Source: Cunninghamella blakesleeana (taxonomy: Eukaryota > Mucoromycota > Mucoromycetes > Mucorales > Cunninghamellaceae). Taken from it: a stretch of DNA of 64,000 nt. The position numbers and the translations under genes are program-made. The notes under the pieces were generated by a model, which saw only the letters and a program-made list of their open reading frames with translations, did not search any database and was not told the origin of the DNA. Position 1 is the first letter of the stretch. The number at the start of each line of letters is the position of its first letter. This document shows positions 28,607 through 40,982 of this stretch, one piece after another. The DNA is taken from the NCBI GenBank assembly GCA_017871115.1, contig JAFCIZ010000006.1, positions 248,001 to 312,000 on the forward strand, read 5' to 3'.

Positions 28607-31600
28607 ACTAATTACCATTAGCATTACTATTTTATTTTATCCCTTTACATTTTTAATATTAATAGGAAGACGAATACATCAATGAATGTGTACGAACAAT
28701 AGGTAACGAATGAAAAATGAAATATAAACTGAGCTAATAATAACAATATAAATGAATTATAAAATACCATTATATCAATAATTCTAATTATCACCATTAT
28801 TATTATTATTATTATTTTACAGCTAATCCAAATACACCATATTACAATAAACTTATGTTTGCAATGTTTTCCCAATCGTCTGATAAGCATAAAGATTTTA
28901 CCTATGACTATCAATCTGTAAGTATCGTTTTATTTTATTACATTTTTACAATTAATTTAGATGATGGTGATTAACTCACTTTTTCTTTTTGTTTTCCTTT
29001 TCTCTTTTTTTGTTTTAGCAAGTAGAAAATCAATTTGAACCGTTCTCACATATCTTTTATGACCGTATTCGCGACCATATGGCAAAAGTATTTCGGCGAC
29101 ATGGTGCTATTGATGTATCCGTTCCATTATTGATACCTAAAAATGACTTGTATGAATCCAATTTAAGGAAACCTGTTTATGTTATGGATTCTCAAGGTTC
29201 TTTAAATCAACTTCCTTTTGATCAAACTGTACCTTTTGCTAGATACATATCACGCAAAAAAAATTTCCCAGAATTAAAACGGTTTACTTTTGAACCTGTC
29301 TATCGGTAATAAAGAATAATAATTAATATATTAAAATAAGCTTATAAAAATGGAAACGAAAAAAAAGAAACGTATATTTATTATTATTTATATTATATTT
29401 TTTTATTATTGTAATGTGTATAAAGTGAAAATCCTAGTGGTGGTCAACCTGAAGTAGTATTAGAAGCTGATTTTGATATTGTGCATCATAATACAACTTC
29501 CATGGTCCCTGATGCTGAAGTTCTTAAAGTAGTTGAGGAAGTTTTAGAAGAACTTCCTCCCTATAAAAAAGGTGGTTTTCATTTTATGATCAATAATGCA
29601 AGTATAACCGATTTAATTTTGGATAATTGCCGTGTCCCTACTGATGATAGAAAAGGCGTTCTTGTTGCTTTATCTAATCTTAGTCGCGGTACTTCTTTTT
29701 CAACTGTTCGTAATCTTCTCAAACTTAAATTCCAGCTTCAACGTAGTGTTCTAGATGAATTATCAATGTTTAATATGCAAGGTAATAATAATAATAAAAG
29801 TAGCGCGCGCATACGCATATATAGATATACATATATATGAAAAAATAGTTAAATTAAACACTAAGTTACCTATTTATCTCCATATATACATATTATATAT
29901 TTAAAAAAAATAGGTGATCTTGAATCCATTTCAAAAAAGATAGAGAATCTTCTAGTTGGTGATCATAAATCAAGCTTTCGTAAATATGTCAGCGATCTTC
30001 AAAACTTGGTATCCATATCAAAACATATTGGTATCCATCATAAAATTGTCTTTCACCCGTTATTAGTGTAAGCTTTTTTTTTTTTAAAAAAAAAAAAAAA
30101 AGAGGAAAAGGAAAAAGGAATGTTGCTCATAATAAAAAAGAATCGTTGTTTTTAACTTTTTTTACATTTTTTTTTAATAATCATTATTATTTTAGATACA
30201 ATAATCATTTTTATACGAATGGATTAGTGTTTGAAGTAATAGCTGACGCTGGTGACTCGAAGAAAAAAGATGTTTTAGCTGTTGGTGGAAGGTAAATCGA
30301 CAATATCTCCAGCTTGAAAAATAAAAATAGAGTTATTTATTTACATTTTACTAATATTATTATCACCATTATTAATTTATGGTTTTATTTTAGATATGAT
30401 TTACTAATACAACATTTTGCTCATCCTAATGCAGCAGCAAATAGAAAATTACGAGCAGTAGGTGTCAACATTGCAGTACAAAAACTTATTCGTCATTTAA
30501 GTATATATCAATCCGACCAATTCAAGTATACGACTAAAACTAAAAATGATAAATTAAGAAGTTTTGGTTTATGGGCACCAAAAAAGGTATGTCATAAATA
30601 TATATAAATATAATCTATATCCGCTTGACTTATTTATTTATCTAATGATTTATTATTATTATTATTTGTATTATAGACGGATGTTTATGTTGCTAGTTTT
30701 AACAAGGCATTATTGCAAGAAAGGTTGGAAATTGTAAGAGAATTATGGAACTATGGAATTAAAGCAGAATTCCAGTACGATGATTTTACCAATTTAACGC
30801 CAGAAGAAGTAGCTAATAACTGTCGTAAATCTAGCATCAATTGGGTAGTGATTATCAAACACAAATCATCATCAGATAATAATAAATTATCGGGACCATC
30901 ATCTTCTTCTTCCTCATCTGCTTTAGATTCGAATGTAACAGTCAAAGTTAAAGATGTCTTAAGGAAAACAGAACATGAAGTTAATAAATCGGATTTATGT
31001 ATATGGTTAACAGCAGAAATCAATGAACAAACCAAAGTGGACCATAGTTATTTGACTGGAAAAATCACAAAACATAAGCATGAATTAAAAGGAAAAGATA
31101 GTATGGTGGATCCTTTACATCACTTGGATTATCATGGTGAAACTAATAAAGGGGATGGGTTGGAAAAAAAGAATGAATTGGATGTACAAGTTGTTTATGC
31201 TGAGGAACGTGGAAAAGCTCGAACTAAAATGAAACAAAAACGAAAAACTGTATTAATCGATAAAGGTAACCTTTAAAAAAAAATTGAAATAAATCATATA
31301 TTTAAAATAAGGGATATCAATAATTCATTTATTTATTTTATTTATAGCTATACATCGACTATCACCAATTATGGATAGTTTAACCAGTAGTGATGTTCAA
31401 GTCATTGCTTGTGATTTACCAAAAAATATTGTACGACGTATGGAAGAACATTCTTTTTGGACAGATGAAGGTTACAAAAAAGTATTAGAATATGCGGACG
31501 TTGGTCAACAACGAGATACCTTATTACGTGTGCGAATGGCGGTGGAAAAAATTATAGAATCAAAACATCTATGTGCCTGGATATATACTCATAAAGATGA

Positions 31601-31628
31601 TTTTGCTGTTTTATGTACATTTCATTGA
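24283..31628 (+). CDS. GCN2: eIF2alpha kinase Gcn2
   Basis: Eighteen exons (24283-24384, 24514-24602, 24698-24950, 25049-25375, 25467-25676, 25745-26012, 26128-26208, 26336-28269, 28363-28518, 28666-28702, 28823-28917, 29019-29305, 29426-29781, 29914-30067, 30196-30291, 30394-30586, 30677-31265, 31348-31628); 1835 residues. Order: RWD domain (about 5-130, binds Gcn1), charged coiled coil (to about 220), pseudokinase (about 258-555; the HRD position reads VCREINTRS), protein kinase (about 660-1140: [34 protein letters not shown]) with a long acidic insert between lobes, a histidyl-tRNA-synthetase-like domain (about 1170-1560) and a C-terminal anticodon-binding/ribosome-binding region. Uncharged tRNA on the HisRS-like domain activates the kinase, which phosphorylates eIF2alpha and reduces translation. 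Longer than yeast Gcn2, mostly through the acidic insert. Confidence 0.95.
27388..27429 (+). repeat. (GAT)n coding microsatellite in Gcn2
   Basis: Thirteen GAT codons followed by GAC, encoding a pure aspartate run inside the kinase insert of Gcn2. Length is probably polymorphic between strains; the frame is conserved because the unit is three bases. Confidence 0.9.
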
Positions 31629-31935
31629 TATTTGTTTTTAAATATATATCACTTGTTTTATATTTAATCTAACTCTCTCCATTATATCATAAAAAAATTC
31701 ACTTGTATTAAAAACATTTATATACATGTTCATACATAAAATAAAATAAAACAAATACTTAAAATAATATGTTACCTATTTATTTGTTTTATCATTCATT
31801 TTTACCACGCTTTATATATATACTCAAAAAACAAAAAAAAAAATCCTACATCTGAGACTAACCGATGAAAAACTATTTTATTTTACTTTATTTTATTTTT
31901 ATTACGATAAAATAATTTAAAAAAAAATGGAAATA
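31629..31935. other. Convergent spacer Gcn2 / Far11
   Basis: About 300 bases of AT-rich 3' flanking DNA; A runs and TTTTA repeats only. Confidence 0.5.
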
Positions 31936-34900
31936 TCAAGATACGACATGACATTCTTTTGAAACAAACCATCTTTGAAGAGTGTTATGTTCAATTTTTG
32001 TAAGTTTCTCTGTAATTGTATTTTCCAATTCATCTTCACTTTGAATATATAATGTATCATTTGATATGGATTCAGTATCAGTTCCACCGCCATTATCCGA
32101 AAATTCCAATTGTAATTCTTCTAAATAAATGGACTTGATTTCATCCTCTATTTCATTATAAGTTGTTGTTGTTAACGTTGAGCAATTATCATTATCATCA
32201 CCATTATCATCACCATTGTCATCAACAGTAGTAGCACTAGATGTATCTATACATAGTGAGGGAGAGAAGGAAGGCTCTGATGGTGTGTCATTATTGCTAT
32301 TATTATCATCACCTTCTATCGATAATGATTCACAATCAATGACCAGAGTATCAAAACTAATTGCATTTTTTTTATTGGTATTAAAATCTTCGTCGTCAAC
32401 ACATATTTCATATGTTGTAACAAAGGTTGGGTCCAATTCAAAGTCATCACTATCAAAGCCTTCATCTATATCATGCCCATTAATGGGTATTTGATCATAC
32501 GCATTCTTATAATATTCATCATCAAATGGTGGAATTAATTCAGGAAGATATTGCTCCCCATGATAGAGCTGTGTTAACAAACGCAAGTTGATTTCTTCAT
32601 CCTATTTTTAAAAAAGAAAGAAAAAAAGTGTAAGTATTTATTTATTATGGTGGATTTTTATATAAAATATTAAAAAAAGATAAAAATATATGCTAATTTT
32701 ATTTACCTTTCCATTCATTAAATCTTCTTCAAGATTAGGTTTATACATCCAATCGTCGTTTAACGTAGTTTTACATCGAAGATAAATAGCTGATATAATC
32801 TTCATGTTATCTATTTAAAAAAAAAAAAAATGAATAAATCAACCCGTTATATATATGAATATTTTAAATAAAAATAATAGCAATCAACTTACTTGAACGC
32901 CATTTTTTGGTTTGATAAGCTACTTGAGATTTTAATAACTTTAAAGTATATAATTCCATTACCGGATGGGATATTTTAAGAATTTTTCTGAAGATAGCCT
33001 ATTAAAAAAATAGATGTAGAAATAAAAATAAAAAAGTTAGCAATTGCATTAAGTATATTTTTTTATATCATTTTGATAAAATATATGAAATATATATATA
33101 TATATATATATTTACAGAAGACTTGTATTGCACCATAAGATTAATTCGTTGAGGTTTCCCTTTTGTAATCTTTTGAAGGACTCGAAGTAGATTGATAACC
33201 CAAAACATATTTCTTTCATTAGTATATAAGGATGACTCTTGCTCTTTCACTTCTACTTTTTTTTTGTAAAGGCTAAAAGTAAATAATAGTAATAATAATG
33301 AAGGTTAGTAAGATTATTTATTTATTTATTTATTTGTTTATTTATTTTAATATTAAACCATTTATTGTAAATTACAAGTATTACTTTTTTATACACATAC
33401 CTAAAATTTTCTATATCGGTTTGAGATGCTACTAATCCAGCCATATCTTGCAACCCCATTATTTTCATGATGAGTAATATACATCCAGAATCAACTAATA
33501 ACTGACTAGTATATTCAAATTTTAAAACATCTATTAAATTATAGAAAAGAAAAAGAAAAATAATAAATTAGTACAAAAACTAGCAAATAAAATAACCATT
33601 ATATATACATATATATAAAAAAGAGGGGAATGGTATTTTACGTGATAATTTGGACCATTTAAGAATGCCAAGTAAAATAGCAGAAACTGATTTACTGATG
33701 ATTTCATTTTCTCTTTTCTTATCAACATCTTCTACATCCAAATCGCCATTTATATATTTATTTCCTTTATAGCTTTTTTTTGATACGGGAATGATAGATA
33801 ATAGTAATTTGAGTAATATAGATACTAGGTTTTGTAAATGTGGTACCATAGATTTCTGTTTTTTTTTTAAAAAAAAAAAAAACAAATGATTAGTATACTG
33901 TTATATTTACTATTGTTATTTTTATTAAAAAATTACATAAAATTCTTCAAAAGTATCCAAAATAGCCATAGTAGTTTTAAGAGCATCGTCATCACCATGG
34001 TCAGTATCTTTATTTTCAGTAGTAAGTATAGAGTTAGTTTTATTTTCTTGATCAAGCTCTTTTCCTTTCTGACAGTGTTGCCATTTATTAATCGTCAATT
34101 CACGCTGTTCAATGATTTGATGTTTAGACCTTGATATATGAAGATTTGATAAATAAATATTACCAGCTTCCATTACACTATAAGGTACACTAGGGCCATT
34201 CTTTGTTAAAGGTAATGCAAATGAGCATTCGTCATCGCCATCATCATATTTTTCCTCCTTACTCTCTATAGAGTCATCCAAAGGAATATCAGTATGATGA
34301 TGCTGATGTGATTTTTTCTTTTGATATAGAGGAGCATTAGCGATAGATTGATTAAATGTTTGATAAGGTAAATCCATATTTGATGTAGCTATACTAAGTC
34401 CCATAGCATTGACAGTAGAATGGTTGGCAGCGACAACAAGCGGTGAGGGTAAAGATTGCTGGGATAATACTGATGTTGTATCATAAGCAGGGTATTTTTC
34501 AGTGATTGTATCCAAAAAAGTATATAAATCCACAGCTGAACTTTTAGCCGAGGTATCTATTTATAATTTTTTTAAAGAAATAAAAAAAAAAAAAAAAATG
34601 AATATAGGTATCTGTATTTATATTTTTATTTATGTAACATTACGACCGCTATTATTCACAATAACTTACTAGAATTGCAGTGAGAGGTTTGGTTTTTTAT
34701 ACATTCTTTTGATTGGGCCATAACATCGAATTCACCAAATGTGATAATCATACACTTCCAAGTTAACAGCAGTACCTATAGTTAATAAATATAAGTAAAA
34801 ATATAAAATAATATAATATATAAAATTACTTGTTTTTTTACCTTTCTTATGGGTATAATATCAAAATGGCATTCTTGTAAATGAGTTAAAAATTTAAATA

Positions 34901-35929
34901 AAGCTTGAAGGAAAGATACATCCATGTGTACTAAAAATAGCAATATTACTATGAATAACTTTTTTTTTCATACTATTTTATTTATTTAATTATATTTAAA
35001 TATAAATATAAACATTTTAACATACCTTTATTATTTTTAAAATAATCCAATTGACGTAAAGGTTCAATGATGAGATAGGCCAAATTAAAAAAATGATTAA
35101 TTTCCAAACATAATATATCCATATCATCTTGATCACTATTAGTAAATAAATAAATAAATAGTCGATGATTAACATAAAGACCGCATAAATGCTTATTTGT
35201 TTTTATTTTCTTTGGTGTACAACAAACCTTAATATATACTTCTCCAACTCAATTTTCAATTGCCGACAAACAATGGGATATCCACCTTGTTCATATATAC
35301 ATAACATGTTTTTAATTAGATTATCTGTTGTTCTATTGTGATCACCTATACATGAATACATACATACATATATATATATATTAATTTATATTACATACAT
35401 ATATATATATATCAAAAAAATTCATTATATTTCTCTTTTACCAAGTAGAAAAAAAACCAACTGTTCTGCGGATTCAATACGTTGATCTAATTTTGAATCA
35501 TTCAACCCCTTAAGTAAATTAGAGATTTGCCAATCTACAACTATATTTAAACAGATATATAGGAAGGTAAAAAAAAAAACAAGTAAACCAACTATTGCAT
35601 ATTATATATATAGGTTGTATGAATTTTGTAGCCTTACAATGTATAGTAGGTTGATCAGCCATTTCTATTACTTCAGTATAAGAAAAGTAGTCGCTAATCT
35701 CTGTTTCCAAGTTTTCTGTATCTTTATATTCATAGTTGTCATGTTTATGCTATTATTAAAATAGAATGAGAATAAGAATAAAAAGGTATATTTAACATTA
35801 TTTAATAGTATATTTTAATAGTAATATTCCCACCTTTATATTTTTTGAAAGTGTTTTCACAACTTGTTTTAATTGACTAGGATTAAGTAAAACATCATTA
35901 AAATTGTTATTTATTTCTTCAGTCGACAT
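31936..35929 (-). CDS. FAR11: STRIPAK subunit Far11/STRIP1
   Basis: Fourteen exons: 35929-35834, 35749-35638, 35540-35442, 35345-35228, 35135-35026, 34930-34842, 34775-34670, 34556-33937, 33855-33642, 33530-33401, 33272-33116, 32998-32893, 32810-32707, 32601-31936; 908 residues. The N1221-like N-terminus contains YEYKDTENLETEISDYFSYTEV and VDWQISNLLKGL. The C-terminal Far11/STRP domain contains SAILLGILKWSKLS, VLKFEYTSQLLVDSGCI, NMFWVINLLRVLQKITKGK, KLLKSQVAYQTKKWR and MKIISAIYLRCKTTLNDDW. A low-complexity H/S/D-rich linker (exon 8) joins them. STRIP/Far11 is the scaffold that ties striatin and PP2A to Ste20-like kinases, governing cell fusion, septation and TORC2 signalling. The extreme C-terminus is acidic. 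Donors of introns 1 (GTGGGA) and 4 (GTTTGT) are atypical, but the joins keep the motifs in frame. Confidence 0.87.
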
Positions 35930-36535
35930 TATATATTAAATTTAAAATAAAAAATTTATGAGAAAAAGGGAAAGAAAAAGAAAATTTCATTTTTAATTTT
36001 TTTTTTATTTTATTTCTTAAAAAAAAAAAAAAAAGGGAGTGGTCAAAAAAGGGAGCGGATAAAAATCCGTTGTTAAATGAATTTTTTAAAATAAAAGAGG
36101 AAAATCATGAAATTAAATGACCGCTACCAATAAAATTCAATTACTGCGAAAATTTCCTTCCATATTAACGTGGTTAATGTGGGTTTTTTACCCTAAATAA
36201 GAAATAGCGGGGTAGGATTAATTTATATAGTACATATTGATAATGTATCCCTTTGGTGGCTGGCTTTTTTAAAAGCACCTTACTATTTAATTGATTTTCC
36301 ATTTATTTTCTTTTTCATTTTTATTTCAATAATACCAATTTTAGTGCAATTTTATAATGATGATGATTAATAATATTATTTATATTAACAATTTTTAATG
36401 GAAAGAACTAAGAATCTGCCATAGCCATTATAATTATCCACTATATATCCCTTTTCATCTTTTATTATGATCGCTTACATCTTTTATTTATTTTTGTTTG
36501 CATTTAACAAACAGATTTGTTTTACTTTTGAAACA

Positions 36536-36566
<31 letters not shown>

Positions 36567-36909
36567 TCTTTTTTTAGTTTAAAAAATACAATGTATCAAA
36601 AACTGTATTATGAAATAATCATCATAGTCATATGTTAACTAAGTTTCATCAAGCAAAAATAAAAGTTACCAAGTAATGGTGGGTTCAAAAAAAAAAACGG
36701 GATTTAAATATATTTTTTATTTTTCGTGAAGCGCGAATTTTTTTTTTTTTTTTGATCACCTCTCTCTCGTTTATATTTTTTTATTTTTTATTTTTTTTTT
36801 TTACTCTTACCACTCTTATAAAAAAAAATATATATACAAGTAAACTACTGAAAGACATTTCTTAAGTTTACGTGGAACAATTGATAACTTATAAACGTTA
36901 ATATATAAA
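35930..36909. other. Divergent promoter Far11 / CAF-1
   Basis: AT-rich with long A and T runs and an ATT-trinucleotide tract at about 36541-36566. A GCGCGAA box lies at 36731-36737 upstream of the CAF-1 start. No gene seen. Confidence 0.5.
36731..36737 (+). promoter_or_regulatory. GCGCGAA box, possible MBF/E2F-type site
   Basis: GCGCGAA followed by a T run lies about 175 bases upstream of the ATG of the CAF-1 large-subunit gene. The core resembles E2F (TTTSSCGC family) and fungal MBF sites that drive S-phase genes, which fits a replication-coupled histone chaperone. One short motif; GC-rich words are rare in this AT-rich DNA. Confidence 0.35.
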
Positions 36910-39900
36910 ATGGTAGATAAATAAATAAATAATATACATATACATATACATATATAAAATTAATAGCAAAAATAGATTATTCATAATATATATTCTTACT
37001 TGAACAATACTTGTGTTTATATTTATATAGGAATCACAATATCTTAAAGACGGTAAATTTGCTTATTATGAAACTAAACTTCGACCTGAAACACATCCAT
37101 TTGCAGCAACTGGTAAAGATAAACAACTATACTCTTATATTCATAAAAATGGTTATAGATTGGATTGATTAATAGATAAACTAAAAAATTACTATTATTA
37201 TGACAGCTATAATTGATTTTAGAGAATATAGAAAGCGTATTGAAGCAACTGAACTAAATGATAATCCTGGAGAAGAAATGTTATTACCACCTATATATAA
37301 TGTTCCTCTTATGATGATTGCTCAAGATAGGTACAACTATTATGCAGACGCACATATATATAATAGTATAATTATTAGCATCTCGGTATTAATCCAACTT
37401 TTTTTTTTATCTCATATTTTCATTTATGAATCTAGTGAGGAAAGTTTACAGACCTTAGCAAATCGATTAAATGAATTATTATCACCATTTAATAGAGATG
37501 AAATGTGTAAGTATTATATATATATATATATATATAATTATGATACAAGCATACATATATACACACATAATATATACAACGAATTTATAAACCATTTTAA
37601 TTTATTTATCTATTATTTTAATTTACTTTAATTCAACTAGTATCTGATTTATTTACAACTACAATTGAACATAGAATTAAATCAACCATGACTCGTATAA
37701 AATATGGATTAGATTTATCTAGCATAGAGCATATTGAGGGCTCACCAGCATTTGTTCCATCAGTAAGTATATATAATGAAAAGAGAAGAAAAAGACCACC
37801 TATCATCAATTCACTCATTATCGTATTTACATATGTATTCTTTTATTTTTTAAATTATAACTATAGCACTTTTATACATGCCGATGGGAAGCAAATGATA
37901 TAACACAATTTCCGGATGATTTTAAAACTTTTATTACAAGAAGAAGAGATCGAAGAAAACAAGTAAAAACTATAAATAAAATAAATAAATAAAAAGGAAT
38001 ACATTATCAATGGAATATACTCATGTAATTTATTTATTTTTTAACTATCGTCGCACTATTGTTATTATAATTTTATTATTACGATAAATAGGCGTCCAAT
38101 GGTATCATTGAATACTTTAGATCAATGCAAACCGATGCACAACTTTCATTATTATCCAGCAAACCTCGTAAACAACAAACATCATCAACAGTGGAAGAAA
38201 CGCGTGTGAAAATTAAAACAGCCGAAGAGATTGCTATAGAAAATGAAAAACGTCGCAAAAAAGTAAATATATACATACATGTAGCCATTGTCTATGCATA
38301 ATTATTATTATTACTGATATATATTATCCTATAAACACATTTATTTATATTCTTTTATTTTATTTTTATTATTATTTTTTAGGAAGAAGAACGGCAAAAA
38401 AGAGAGGAAGAAAAACAAAAGAAAGAAGAAGAAAAACGAAAAAGAGAAGAAGAGAAACAAGTGGAAAAAAGAAAACGTGAACAAGAAAGGAAAAAGAAAG
38501 AGCAGGTAAAACAAAAAAAAAAAAAACAAAAAAAAAAAAAAACAATAATAACAATAAACACATACACGCGCACACACACAAAAATAAGGAAATTATAAAT
38601 AGATCATTCATTCATAAGCATATATATATAGTCCCAACTTAGACTTACTTCTCTATTTACAAAAAATACTGATGATAAAACAATAGCTCCTATGGAACGT
38701 GGTAATAATATTCATTCAGTAATATATATACATTCATAAATTATATGCTTACATATATATGTTTATTATCGCTTTTATTATTTTATTTTTTTAAAAAAAT
38801 TGTAGTTCAAGTTGAATCCAGGTCAATGTTTCCGCCATTTTTCGTCAAAGAAAACGTTACTGTACATTCAATGCCAACTATTAAACCATCTCAAAATGAT
38901 ATTACAGATATAATAGATTATGAAATAGACAGCGATATTATACCCCAAGGTAATCCGTTATTATCATGATTAAAAATACTTGCATATAATAACTAAATAA
39001 TTACATCTCTTTTTTTTTATTTTATATTTATTTATTTATTATAATTATTATACAGAATCAATGGAAATGAAATATAAATATTTACAAGAATTAAATAATA
39101 ATAGACCTCAATTAACTAAACCAAGAGGTATTCGTAGAAAAGTCGATTTGAAAAACTTATTATTACCCGGTGTTTCCGGAAGTAACTTGGATGCTATACA
39201 TAGACCTGAATATAAACTGTTATTAAAGATGAAATTTTTGCAATTTACTGAAGATGTACGACCTGCTTATTATGGTAAGTTGATAACTTTTTTACTTTAT
39301 CTCATTATTATTTTTTATTAGCTCATGGACATTCACTTAAATATTTATTTGTATATTTATATTAATTATTACAACTTTAATTTATACATACTTTAGGTAC
39401 GTGGACTAAACAAAGTGATAAGATCAAAGGAAATGCACCATTTACAAAAGATACCGATATACTTGATTATGAGCATGAAAGTGAAGCTGAATGGGAACCT
39501 GAAGGAGAAGGAGAAGATATCCAAAGTGGAGATGATGATGATGATGATGCTCCTGAAATGGCCGATTCAGAAGATGTAAGTTAAGATAAACTAAAATATA
39601 ATAACAATTATAATAATAAAAGTGGACTAACATGTTAATAACTATTGTGTGTTTTGTTTTTTGCTTTTTGGTTCATTTTATAATATTAGATTGGATGGTT
39701 AGTACCAGAAGGGTACCTTTCAGAAGGTGAAGGTGTTGATAGTGACGACGGTATGTCTAAAATTGTCAATCGACTATCTATGCGGCCAAACTCTAGAAAG
39801 GTAAAAAAAAATCTTATATTATACATATAATTATATATGATGAGCTGAAATTTTACTGTGAAAATTAATGCTGACGAACTTTTTTTCCCTTCTATATGAA

Positions 39901-40654
39901 AAGAAATTAACAATTCGACCAGTGATAATTGGACCTATCTTGGAAAATGACGATGATATGGTTGAAAATGAAGCATTAGTTTCTTTAGGAGTCAAGACAT
40001 TAATAAGTATGCATTCAAAAAATCCAAATAAAATAAAAGAAATAAGGGGGAAAGAAATAATATGAACCAACTCAAAAAAAAACTGTTTATTATTGTTTCC
40101 TCTTTTAACTTTTGTATCACCTTAGATATTGATGAAAATGGATATAATCCTTTTGCTGTGATCGATAATAAACCTACAGATGATACTAACAAAACAACCA
40201 CCACCAGTAATACGAATAATACAAATTTTACTGAAGAACATACAACTGAACTTTTAAGTGTAAAATTATATACAATGATATATATATATATATATAATTT
40301 TTTATTTATATTAATTTTTTTATTTTTCTTTTTCTTAAAAAAAAAAAAGATCTTTGAAGGAAAAGCTGATAACTTACCCAAATTACTTTCTGAAGCAAAA
40401 GCAAGTCCACTACTAAATAGCTTTCCTAAAACTCAACTTGAAGCAAAAATCAGGGATATTGCTGTAAAGGAGAAACGCGGCAATGACGCTGTAAGTGGAA
40501 ATAAATAAATAAATGATATATATAATAAATAAAAAAGGCAAAGAATTTTTATTAATACTTTTGACTATATCTTTCTTTTTGTTATTATTATGATTATTAT
40601 GATTATTAGAGACCTGTTTGGCATGTAAAACCAGAAAAGGATTCAACTATATAA
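36910..40654 (+). CDS. RLF2: Chromatin assembly factor CAF-1 large subunit
   Basis: Seventeen exons: 36910-36912, 37031-37112, 37207-37330, 37436-37506, 37641-37762, 37867-37962, 38092-38262, 38383-38505, 38632-38701, 38806-38949, 39056-39274, 39397-39575, 39690-39800, 39904-40006, 40126-40259, 40350-40490, 40610-40654; 645 residues. The first coding exon is just ATG, spliced to ESQYLKDGK. Domains: N-terminal region with VIDFREYRKR-like block, a K/E/R coiled coil (about 205-265), the conserved RPAYYGTW (about 400), ESEAEWEPEGEGED with a poly-D run, GWLVPEGYLSEGEG (about 470), and a C-terminal winged-helix region (LLSEAKASPLLNSFPK to PVWHVKPEKDS) that binds DNA. The complex deposits H3-H4 on newly replicated DNA through PCNA. 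Most introns interrupt glycine or charged codons; all junctions are phase-consistent. Confidence 0.9.
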
Positions 40655-40982
40655 TAATAAGTTTTTTATTTATAATGTATATATCAGCATAATTATTACG
40701 ATATTTTTTTTTCAGCTCAAACATAAAATAAAATATCACCAATATAATTAAATCGTCCAATAAAAAAGTATTGTCCTCAAGCAAAAATATTATCCACACA
40801 TTTGACTTCCAAATTTGGTTTTTTCTTTTAATTGACTCCCTCTTTTTTTTTTCTTTTTTTCCTCTTTCTTTCCTTTCTACTGTTATTTTTTTTATTATTT
40901 GCTCTCTACTTGTATTTTATTTTTATTATTCTTTCCTTTTTCCTCCTTCTCTTTCTTTTCACTTTCCTTTTATTATTATTAA
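40655..40982. other. Tandem spacer, pyrimidine-rich promoter
   Basis: About 330 bases between the CAF-1 stop and the next plus-strand ATG. The last 170 bases are strongly C+T-rich on the plus strand (TTCTTTCCT-type), as expected of the leader/promoter of the downstream gene. Confidence 0.5.

Noticed and set aside
38341..38611. Three overlapping minus-strand frames rich in Phe and Leu
   Set aside because: Antisense of the K/E/R domain of CAF-1; composition is simply the complement of GAA/AAA codons.
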